64,000 nt of DNA. Source: Haberlea rhodopensis. Taxonomy: Eukaryota; Streptophyta; Magnoliopsida; Lamiales; Gesneriaceae. Location: positions 1,302,001 through 1,366,000 of the forward strand of contig CAJQUN010000153.1 of the NCBI GenBank assembly GCA_907163345.1, written 5' to 3'. Shown piece by piece: positions 1 to 9,684 of this stretch. Under the pieces are notes generated by a model. The model had not been told where the DNA came from. It made no database searches and worked only from the letters and a program-made list of their open reading frames with translations. Each line of letters begins with the position of its first letter. Position 1 is the stretch's first letter. The position numbers were made by a program, and so were the translations under genes.

Positions 1-2157
1 ATCTCATCTATGTCCGTAGTTGTTGGAGATGCAACAACACTATATGCAATTTTATCATTTCCTTTGCATACGTATTTGTAAAGATACTTGACCACCTTCA
101 CATCAACACAAATCTCAACATTAATATGGCTATCAAATTTTACCAATAGGTAAGGGTTGTATGGAATAACCCAACGATTATCCTTTTTTTTTTGAGCTAC
201 AACATTACGACCATCGTCCATACGCCTATAGGCTGAATAAGAATCAGTCTAATGTGTAGTGGTAACGACAAACTCTTTGGGATATCGATTTTTACATACA
301 TCCGTTCACATGCATACATTATTTGGGTTCAAATCCCCACAAGGGTCATGCATCATGTGTCATGCGACACAGGAATGTAGATGCGGAAAGAAATTAGGGT
401 CAGGAATTTTGGCTGAAACGAAGCGATCATATGCTTCGCAAGAAGTGACATTGTAATTTTTTTTTTCAAAATGACAAGCCAATGCACATGGGTAGGCCTC
501 TCTTTTGGAACTCAACGACATATAGATAGGCAGCAACCTTACCAAATATTTATTTATTCACAATCTCGTCCTTTAATTCTTCATTCTTTGCTCGGAATAC
601 TCTTGATAGCAAATCTGCACTATTATGTGTTTGCTCTCCGGGTAAATGTTCTCGTTGTATTTCAGGCCAAATCGGGTTACACGTCATGGTTATGAAGAAA
701 CCCGGTCGGCCAAAGGTGGCTACCAACGCAAGTGCATTCATGTAATGACGAAGGAGATCCCTAGGACCACCTAAAAATGAAGCTGGCAAAACTTTACGCT
801 GCCCAATTGATTTTCCATAGGTTACACCATCACATGCCATACTATCAGCAATACCTTGAAAGGACTCTGATCGGATTTCGCTTTTGACTTGCGACTTATG
901 TAGATAATCTAAGCGTTGTGTTTCAAACTTGACGTACATGTCAATCTGATAATGTTGAATAAGATGGCCATCTCGTAGTATATTGGTCATATCATCACGC
1001 CGCAATTGTAATCTATAACAGTAAAATTCTTGTGCTGCAACATTGTGTTGGTTAGAGCGATTGCATTCCATATCTGGGAAAAAAAATTATGATTGAGAAA
1101 TATTATAATGTATTTACTCATTTAAATTTAAAACCAACATAGGATAAGTTGTATTCCACAATTTGGGGTAAAAGAAAAAAAAGGAGGTAAGTTAACAAAA
1201 CAAAAAAAAGGAATTACTTTGACGCTCAGCCTCAAATAATAACTCTTCGGATGTATATGTGTTTCATTGCACACAGAATCATGTGTGTAGGAAACATCTT
1301 TAGATATACGATTTGCATGTGGAGCCTTGCGAATTACAGCGTGCCAACCTGGTTGGCCATAGGGGAATAATAGTGGATACTGCAATGGATCATAGCAACC
1401 ATAATAATAATGAATATATTGTGAACTTTCTGATTTTGTGTAAACATGTATGTCATGTGGTTGGTCTGAAGTTGTGTCACTGACTTCATTCCAGATGGCT
1501 GCTACATGATCAACAACAAGTAAATTGTATACACGTTGGTCCAAAGAAGGGTGTGCGCGTAGAACAATTTTGTACGTTGTTAGGTTAGGTAGTTTTAGTA
1601 GGCTACGGAAAAACTTTGCATATGGATTGAGTTGCATGATCTCCATTATGAACGATATAACTTTGAGATCCAAATCGCCTGATTGAGCCATACTATTGTC
1701 AAGCTCATTTTCTGTCCCGTAAAAGTATAATTGAAGCTGGCAACCACATCCATCTTTAGGTACTAGGTCCCGTATGAAATGATAAATCCCACATTGTACC
1801 TTCAATGTGTAAACCCCCTTGGATGCCTTGCGGAGTTCATGATCATAATAGATTCCAAGAGAAGTAAATGCAAACGAATTGTTATATGTACGGCAACGTT
1901 GTTGGAAATGGTCAGCAAAATGAGAGGTACTACCGATATAGAGCTGCCACAATTGGAGGGGCATTTGCATGCGGTTTAGAATATTTTTTCCCTTGGAACA
2001 ACAGAACCCTGGTGGTTCCTTGAATAATTTCTGAGCACCACAATGATCACAATCCACTGCATGAGGCAGATGCCATGTTTCGGTGGGGATGCATCTGATT
2101 CTGGTTAAGTACTTAAGGGCTCTAATTTTTTTGTGAGAACAGCTCCAATAAGCGTAT
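1..2157 (-). pseudogene. Helitron-type Rep/helicase protein remnant (N-terminal part)
   Basis: The minus strand encodes pieces of the plant Helitron replication protein, which nicks and strand-transfers rolling-circle transposons. From about 2157 to 1216 I read a Cys-rich start (DCDHCGAQKLF, FCCSKGK) and the motif PLQYPLLFPYGQPGWH. From 1074 to 550 comes the Helitron_like_N region, with EFYCYRLQLRRDD, LPASFLGGPRDLL and FFITMTCNPIWPEI. Across 545-1 the frame changes several times but still gives HMMHDPCG, NPNNVCM and KYLYKYVCKGNDKIAYSVV, after which it leaves the window. An intron is likely between about 1215 and 1076 (GTAATT donor, TTTCCCAG acceptor), and another acceptor (TTATTAG) lies at 2158. 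Stops and frameshifts after 550 make this a remnant. The helicase domain would lie outside the window. The family call is firm; the exon limits are inference. Confidence 0.85.
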
Positions 2158-3428
2158 CTAATAAGTATGAAAAGGTCAATAAGGGGAGAATACATATTAA
2201 ATGAAAAAAAAATCAAAAACATTAATATTTGGCAAAGTATTGTCCTTTTGAGGGGAAAAAAATATAAAGGTATTTGTCGGCGACTGTATGATTTGTCAAA
2301 CAATTGACAATGACCTCGTGGAAGGGATAGTACAAGAACGTAAAGGCACAACTGAAATCTAGTAAATTTAACGACACTTTGGAGTTTACCCTTTTTTAGG
2401 TTGGATTGGATTCATTGACATTAAGTCTTTTATTTCAAAATAATTAGCACTGGAGTATTTTATTTTTATCAAAATGATTTTTTTTTTCAAAACTAAGTTG
2501 TGCGTCTCATTTACCGTACATAACTGAAGCAGGATTGAGTTTTTTCTTCAGTTGTAAATTCTATTGAAAATTGACAAAATCCTAGTCGTTATTTGATTGG
2601 TACCCTTATGAACATGCTCAATATATAAATCAACTTAGGACAAATAAAAGATTTACAAGCTTTTGGCGGCAATACAGATGACAATACAAGGATGGGTGAA
2701 GTGTTCAACCATTTAATTGTAGTTTTTTGGTCGTTTCAGTAAAAAAAATAAAACTTTGGTCCTTTAAATATCAATGGGGAGAACAATAACATATAAACTA
2801 ACCTGATGTAGGGACACGACGTGACTTGTAGGAAGGGGCATGCGACAGAGTGTAGGCTGGATCCCCCTCGCTATCCGAAGAATGATCATTCATGCCATGT
2901 GGCAATGGAGTTAACATGACGAATAATGAGACATGTAAGTCTGACAAACTCGAGAAACACTGAAAGCAGCAAAGTTTTGAACAATTAAAACGTGGGTTTT
3001 CATATATCATGCCTTAAAATTGAAGTATCATATATCTTGGCAGAAACAAAAATATAAAATGATAGTCTTACATTACCTTGCGTACATCAATATAATGTAA
3101 ACATACAAACAGATATAATACGTGCATGCAATATATTACATTTAACAAAGAAGAAATAAAAGTTTTGAATGATCAACAAACCACTCAAAAGTCACTTTTT
3201 TGCCTTTTCTTTTGAGAAAACAAACATTTGAAAATATTCGAAATTAACATATAATTGTTGTCTTTCAATAATGTCTTCTAGTAAAATATTTCAAAAAAAT
3301 TCATTTGCGTATCTCGTTTCATGAACAAGGTGACTGCAGTTTTTTGTAAATTGTTTTCATAATATCGATGCCAAAAAATGACTACATAAACTTAAAAAAA
3401 TGAAAAATAAATAACCCTATAAACAGTA
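2158..3428. other. AT-rich flank upstream of the Helitron remnant
   Basis: No complete gene is seen. On the minus strand an open stretch at 3010-2805 ends in a donor-like CAG/GTTAGT and could be an upstream exon of the Helitron gene, but its residues match no domain I recognise. The remainder is AT-rich. The last five bases, CAGTA at 3424-3428, are one copy of the target-site duplication of the copia element that follows. Confidence 0.4.
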
Positions 3429-3459
3429 TGTTGGGAAAACGATTTCTAAGTTTTGGTGA

Positions 3460-3960
3460 TTACAAACACCTACTGGATGTTAAAGATCAACCGGATGCTA
3501 AAGACCTACCGGGTGAATACACCTACCGGATATTAAAGTCTCACCGGGTAAAGACATCAACTGGATAGACACCAACCGGACAAGCCATCAACTGGATAGA
3601 CACCAACCGGACAAGCCATCAACTGGATAGTCATCAACCGGATGAAGACATCAACTGGATAGTCATCAACCGGATGAAGACATCAACTGGATAGTCATCA
3701 ACCGGATGAAGACATCAACTGGATAGATACCAACCGGACAAGCTATCAACTGATAAAGACACTAACCGGATGAAGTCATCAACTGGTATGAAGTCATCAA
3801 CCGGATGAAGACATCAACTGGATAAAGTTATCAACTGGTAAAGACACCAACCGGATGAAGACATCAACCGGGTGAAGACATAAACTGGATAACTATCAAC
3901 TGCAAAGTCTCTCACTGAACAAGGACATCAACTGGTCTTAAGAGGATGAACGACCAGTTG
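3460..3960 (+). repeat. Array of AACYGG words in U3 of the copia LTR
   Basis: More than twenty copies of CAACTGG or CAACCGG occur in about 500 bp, many in alternating units such as ATCAACTGGATAG then ATCAACCGGATGA with a period near 32 bp. The region lies upstream of the TATA box, where LTR enhancers sit. The words fit the plant MYB core (YAACNG). The same array is at 13262-13760 in the other LTR. Confidence 0.8.
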
Positions 3961-4176
3961 AACAAAGAAACCAGCAGAAGTCTAAGCAACAAGACAAAGT
4001 AAGTACAACATTCTCTGACAAAGGTACAACAGAGCGGCGCACCCTGCTATATCTCCGCCACCATTGCCGTCAGAGTGAAAAGAGCCGTTGTTTTCCAAAA
4101 TAGGAAAGAAGACAACAGGTATTTGGAAAGCTAATCCATTCCATATACAAAAAGGCTACCGTTGGACAACCCAACC

Positions 4177-4183
4177 TATAAAT
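4177..4183 (+). promoter_or_regulatory. Putative TATA box of the 5' LTR
   Basis: TATAAAT in CCTATAAATACGTCC, downstream of the AACYGG array; the equivalent copy is at 13979-13985. Transcription would start roughly 30 bp downstream, which would define the U3/R border. Confidence 0.6.
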
Positions 4184-4784
4184 ACGTCCAAGCAGAGAAT
4201 GAAGAAGTGCTGAGCAACTTTCAAACTAAGAGAAATACTTCAAAGCAAGAAAGCTATACGACTGATATTTCAAACGTTCAGCAAAGAGCAGACAAACCGC
4301 AAAACTGAATCTGTGACAGATTATTTTCAATTGAAGTCTGCTGCTTAGAAACTCTCAAAGCTAGAAAGTTTTATTCTGTAGAGAGTGTTGTAAAATCACT
4401 TGTATCCAAAAGATAAGAAGAGTGTGATTGCTAGGAGTTTAGGCCAAGTGTGTTAGTGCCTAAGGAGGTTGTATACTGTAAAGTGTAAACCAAGTCTTCT
4501 AGTGAATCCTTCCTGCAAAGGAAGAAGGGGAGACGTAGAAGCGTTGTGCTTCGAACTTCCAGAAACAACTCTCGTATTATTCGTTTATTGCTTTATTACT
4601 TCAGTTTTATTCCTCACAAGTTTTGTAGACGTCTTCCGCACTATAATAAGTGTCTACTGACTTGCCTGTTATTGAGAAGCAACTGTAACACTTAACAGTT
4701 TACAGTTAACCAGAAAAGAAATCGAAATTATATCTAGTGTTTATTCAACCCCCCCCTTCTAAACACTACCCCGATCCCAACAAG

Positions 4785-4796
4785 TGGTATCAGAGC
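4785..4796 (+). promoter_or_regulatory. Primer-binding site, initiator Met-tRNA
   Basis: TGGTATCAGAGC starts two bases after the LTR end and is complementary to the 3' end of plant initiator Met tRNA, the usual minus-strand primer of copia elements. Confidence 0.93.
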
Positions 4797-4840
4797 TTAG
4801 GTCTTCTCAATCTTGAGAAATTACTATTTACCAAAAACTG

Positions 4841-6805
4841 ATGGCCTCATTCAGCAAGATTCCAATGTTCAAGAAAGACGAATATGATGACTGGAGGATC
4901 CGTATGCAAGCACATCTAAGTGCTCAAGATGATGATATGTGGTATGTGATCACCGAAGGACCGTTGAAGATCATGAAAATCAATACAGCTGCCTCTATCA
5001 CAAGTGGTGATCCACAAATGGTAGAAAAGGAAAGATCTCAATGGTCAAATGAAGACAAAAAAAAGGCAAACCTAGACAACGTGGCTAAAGACATTTTGTT
5101 CAAAACTCTGGACAAAAATATGTTCAACAAAATCAAAATGTGCCCAACAGCCAAAGAGATCTGGGAAAAGATTGCTCAACTCTGTGAAGGAAATGATCAA
5201 ACCAAGGAGAACAAGCTTACTGTGGCTTTACAAAAGTTTGAGCATATCAAAATGATAAATGGAGAAACTCTCAACGAGTATGATGAAAGAGTGACTGGAA
5301 TCATAAATGAACTAAGCAGTCTGGGTAAGGAGTTACCCAACAGAGAAGTCACTCTCAAAGTGATGAGAGGTCTACCAAGAGAATGGGATGTCAAGACCAT
5401 TGCTATGAGAGAATCGAAGGATATCAACAAGATAGATCTACATGATCTGTTTGCTGATTTAAAAGCCTATGAATTCGAAGTAGGCATTCGGGTTGAAGAT
5501 GAACCAAGTACAAGTCAACCAACAAAAGCTCTCACTGCATCTGAGTCTCTGCCTACTCCTACTGAAATGACTCCAGAAAAGATGTGTAACGATGCGATGG
5601 CAATGTTCGTAAAGAAATTTGGAAAATTCATGAAGAAGAACCAGAGACCTTATCAATCATATCCTTGAAGGCAAAGCTCCAAAGGAAATTCAGAAGAAGA
5701 AGAGCGAGTATGCTTCAACTGTCTCAAACCAGGGCACTTCATCGCAGACTGTCCTAAACCCAAAAAGGATGATCACAAAAGAGGATCCAAGGATTACAGA
5801 AAATCCAAGGAAACCAGAAGAACATCCAAACGGGACAGAGATCAAAAGGTTTTAGTGGCAGAAGATAGTAAGAGCAAATGGGCTGATTCTGAATCAGAAT
5901 CAGAGGAGTCAATTAGCTCATCCAGCGAGAGTGAAGACGAAGAAGTCCACTGCTTAATGGCGAATGATGAAAATGAGGTACATGAAACCAACCTATCTGA
6001 ATTTACACATCATGAACTCACCAATGCATTGCAGGACATGATAAATGAGTATCAGACGCTATATGAATCTTTTGAAAGCTATAAGACTGAGCACTCAATT
6101 CCAACTAAAACGCTTAAAAACAAACTTGATTGTGAACAATCAAGGGAGTTGAATTGCTTAAGGGAAGCAGCCAGTCGCCTAGTGAAAGAAAGAGATGAAG
6201 CCAAGTGTGCGTACCAGAAACTCAGCAAACTGGTTAGCACTTGGAATGCGTCGACTACCAGAAAGGATGAAATGCTTGAGTCTATAAGGCTTGCTGGTGA
6301 TTTAACTGGCATAGGCTTTAATAGCAATGACAGCAGATCATCTGGTAATGAGCCTCAACTGTGTCTAACAAAAGGCAAGGTTCAATCAATGAACTTTGTA
6401 AGATCTAGCACAGTATATGACCCGTATGAACTGGTTAAAGAACCTGTTAAAGCAACACTCATCAAGGAACAGGTACAGCACAGAGGTATCGGTTATGTAG
6501 AACCACTCAAAGAGGCTAAACCAAGGCAAAAGTTCAGAAATGAACTTAAAACCACTGGTCGAGCAGCTAGAGAGGTTAAACCCAACTGGTACTACAACTG
6601 TAAACCTGTCCAGAAGAAGTATATGCTGAATAACAGGAACTACAAACCAAAAGCACATGCATACACATATTATCACACTCCACAGCTAAAATCATCACCT
6701 ACATTTATAAATGCACACACATTTCAGAACACACACCGACCTAAGTCATTCAGGGTCATACAAGTGTGGGTTCCGAAAGGACTAATCCTACCAGGACCCA
6801 AGTAG
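4841..6805 (+). pseudogene. gag: copia gag (UBN2-type capsid and zinc knuckle), interrupted by one stop
   Basis: Nucleocapsid precursor that packages the element RNA into cytoplasmic particles. The frame opens at ATG 4841 (MASFSKIPMFKKDEYDDW). The first ~230 residues resemble the UBN2/DUF4219 gag of Sireviruses (TAKEIWEKIAQLCEG, LNEYDERVTGIINEL, LKVMRGLPREWDVK). A TGA at 5666-5668 breaks the frame. The same frame then continues with a CCHC knuckle (CFNCLKPGHFIADC, about 5717-5758), a Ser/Glu-rich acidic stretch, a coiled-coil-like part and a basic tail to the TAG at 6803-6805. Pol follows in the same frame after a second stop at 6833. A single stop in a young copy suggests the loss occurred in the source element or soon after insertion. 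Confidence 0.9.
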
Positions 6806-6850
6806 GATTGGGTACCAATCAGTTTATCGCTTTAATTGCAGGAAACTAGA

Positions 6851-9148
6851 ATGCATCCAGTTCGGAGCTCAGAATGGTTCCTAGACATCGGATGCTCTAG
6901 ACATATGACAGGGAATGCAAGCTTATTGTCTGAACTAGTGAACTCCACTGGACCCAGAATAACGTTTGGAGATAACGCGAAAGGTAGAACCGTAGGTAAG
7001 GGTAAGATTATCTACGGTAACCTCATCATTAAAGATATTCTCTTAGTTGAAAATCTATGCTATAATTTGATTAGCATAAGTCAATTATGTGACAATGGTC
7101 ATTCCGTAGAATTCAATCAGCATTCATGCACAATTAAATCTACTGATGGCAATGTATTACTTATAGGAAGAAGGCATGATAACACATATAAAATTGATTG
7201 GAATCTTAATCAGCCTACGTCCTTTACTTGCTTAGCTGCCCAGCTTACTTCCAAAAATAGGCTTTGGCACAAACGGTTGAGTCACTTAAATTTTAAAACT
7301 ATTGCTAGTCTGCGTAAACTTGATCTAGTTGTTGGACTGCCCCAAATTGAGTTCTCAAAGGACAAGATCTGTGCAGCATGCCAACTCGGTAAGCAAATCA
7401 GATCCTCCTTTAAGAACAAAGGGAGTAAATCTTCTTCTCGGTGCCTAGAGTTGCTGCATATGGATCTGTTTGGTCCTATACCAGTAACAAGTCTAGGGGG
7501 AATGAAGTACACCCTAGTGTTAATAGACGATTACACTCGTTTCACGTGGGTCTTGTTCCTAAGTGGTAAAGACCAGGCTACTCCAAAGCTGATCAAATTA
7601 CTGAAAAGACTCCAAAATGAGAAATCATGTGGGATAGATAGAATTCGCAGTGATAAAGGTACTGAGTTTACCAATCAATCACTCGAATCATATCTAGATG
7701 ACCTTGGTATTAAACACGAATACTCTGCAGCTAGAACTCCTCAACAAAACGGAGTTGCTGAGCGTAGGAACCGCACTTTAAAAGAAGCTGCGCGAACTAT
7801 GCTCGCGGAATCAGAAATATCGCAGAAATTTTGGGCAGAAGCTGTCAACACAGCATGTTATACGCAGAACAGATCGATGATTAATAAGCGAGCCAATAAA
7901 ACCCCTTATGAGATCTGGAATGGCAGTAAGCCAAATATTTCTTATTTCCATGTGTTTGGTTGCAAATGTTTTATTCACAACAATGGAAAGACTCATCTCA
8001 CCGCCTTTGATGCCAAATCTGATGCTGGAATATTTCTTGGCTATTCTACAGTTAGTAAGGCATTCAGAGTATTTAATAATAGAACTCTTAATGTAGAAGA
8101 ATCAGTGCATGTAAAATTTGATGAACCTACTGACTGTACACTATCCGATATACAAATCAACAACTTGAGTAATCGACTGGAAAGCACTTATATTGACGAA
8201 AATGTTGATGATATTATCTTCGGGAGTACTAACCCAAAACTGTGCGAAAGATTTTCTAAAATCATGCAGGAACAATTCGAGATGAGCATGATGGGAGAGT
8301 TATCATTTTTCTTAGGATTGCAAGTCAAGCAATCTAGTGAAGGAATTCTGATAAATCAGTCCAAGTACACTAAAGAGCTACTGAAGAAATATGGAATGAG
8401 TACCAGCTCAGCTGCTGCTACACCAATGAGCTCATCCGCCAAACTCGACTTGGATAATTCAGGAATACCAGTCGAAGTTACAATGTATCGAGGCATGATC
8501 GGATCTTTACTATACTTGACAGCCAGCCGACCCGATATTATGTTTGCAGTATGTATGTGCGCCCGGTTTCAAGCAAATCCCAAGCAGTCGCACTTCACTG
8601 CTGTCAAGAGGATCCTAAAATACTTAAAAGGAACCGAGAATGTTGGTCTATGGTATCCAAGAGACTCAACTTTTAATCTCATTGGATACTCAGATGCTGA
8701 CTATGCTGGATGTAAAATTGACAGGAAAAGCACAAGTGGATATTGTCAATTTCTTGGTGATCGGTTAATATCATGGGGATGCAAGAAACAGACATCCATC
8801 GCAACCTCCACTGCAGAGGCAGAGTACCTTGCTGCTGGAAGCTGCTGTGCCCAACTGCTCTGGATTCAGCAACAACTCCGAGACTATGGAATTGAGTCCA
8901 CAGAGGCTCCTATTTTCTGTGACAATACGTCTGCCATTGCCATCACATACAATCCAGTTCTTCATACTCGTACTAAACATATTGACATTCGTCATCATTT
9001 CATCAGAGATCATGTTATGAAGAAGGAAATACGGCTGGAGTACATTTCCACAGAACAACAGGCAGCAGACATCTTCACAAAACCCCTACCGGACGCTAAG
9101 TTTTCTTACTTTCGAAATATTCTTGGTTTAATTGAAATTACTTCTTGA
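6851..9148 (+). pseudogene. pol: copia pol: protease, integrase, truncated RT, RNase H (765 aa)
   Basis: Open from ATG 6851, but internally deleted. Residues 12-21 are the protease site, DIGCSRHMTG, where the family normally has DSG. A GAG-pre-integrase zinc module follows (LWHKRLSHLNF, CAACQLGK, about 137-180). The integrase core has catalytic residues in HMDLFGP (~203), SDKGTEF (~267) and QQNGVAERRN (E ~304). At about residue 445 the chain jumps from the integrase C-terminal side straight into VDDIIFGS. The fingers and most of the palm of RT, roughly 250-300 residues with the first catalytic Asp, are missing without a frame break. The RT thumb and RNase H (SDADYAG, TSTAEAEY, HIDIRHHF) are intact to the TGA at 9146. 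The product could not reverse transcribe; integrase might still work. Confidence 0.92.
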
Positions 9149-9684
9149 TTATTTTGATTGGGTAATGGATTCAGGGGGAATTTGTTAGTTTAATTGCATT
9201 TATTTAGGGGGAATTTCTGTTTTAATTTTATCATGGTTATTTAAGCTAAGCTGGTAATACAATGGTCAACTGCAGTGGGGGTATTCGTACCAGTAGGACT
9301 CTGCATCCAGTAGATGTTTTCCTACCAGTCGAACCCCACATACCAGTTGATGTTACCAAATATGCTTTGACAAAAATAACCCTCGATACTAATTAACCTA
9401 ATGAACGTCGGAATTCAAAATTACTTTTGTGTAAAAATAAATTATTTCACTCCCGCCTAAATCCTGTCCTTTTATTTTTGGGTAAAATCTTTTTAATCGT
9501 TAGATGATTGCCACGTATACATGTGTCCGCTCATCTACAGTACGACGTTACATATACTTCCTTTTTCACCGCCTTTAGTTTTCTCTTCTCTTCATCTTCT
9601 CCAAACATCTTACTGCAACAATCGTCTCTTTCAGAAAATTTCCTTTAACAGATTGCTGCTGCTCCTTCACCTCAATCATTCAAA
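9149..9684 (+). other. Spacer between pol and ORF3 with polypurine-like tracts
   Basis: No ORF. Two AGGGGGAATTT words at about 9174 and 9207 resemble the true polypurine tract at 13220, matching the multiple-PPT habit of Sireviruses. A pyrimidine-rich leader (about 9580-9680) precedes the ATG of ORF3 and could be the 5' leader of a separate or spliced mRNA. Confidence 0.5.

Larger units (their letters stand above)
3429..4782 (+). repeat. 5' LTR of the copia element (1354 bp)
   Basis: Starts TGTTGGGAAAAC, ends GATCCCAACA, and recurs at 13231-14583. It contains an array of AACTGG/AACCGG words (3460-3960), a TATA box near 4177 and a C-run near the 3' end (about 4749). The 63-codon open frame at 4469-4660 occurs in both LTRs and is probably incidental. 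Confidence 0.95.

Noticed and set aside
4469..4660. 63-codon ORF in both copia LTRs
   Set aside because: It lies in the R/U5-like region, has no domain, and is identical in both LTRs only because the LTRs are.
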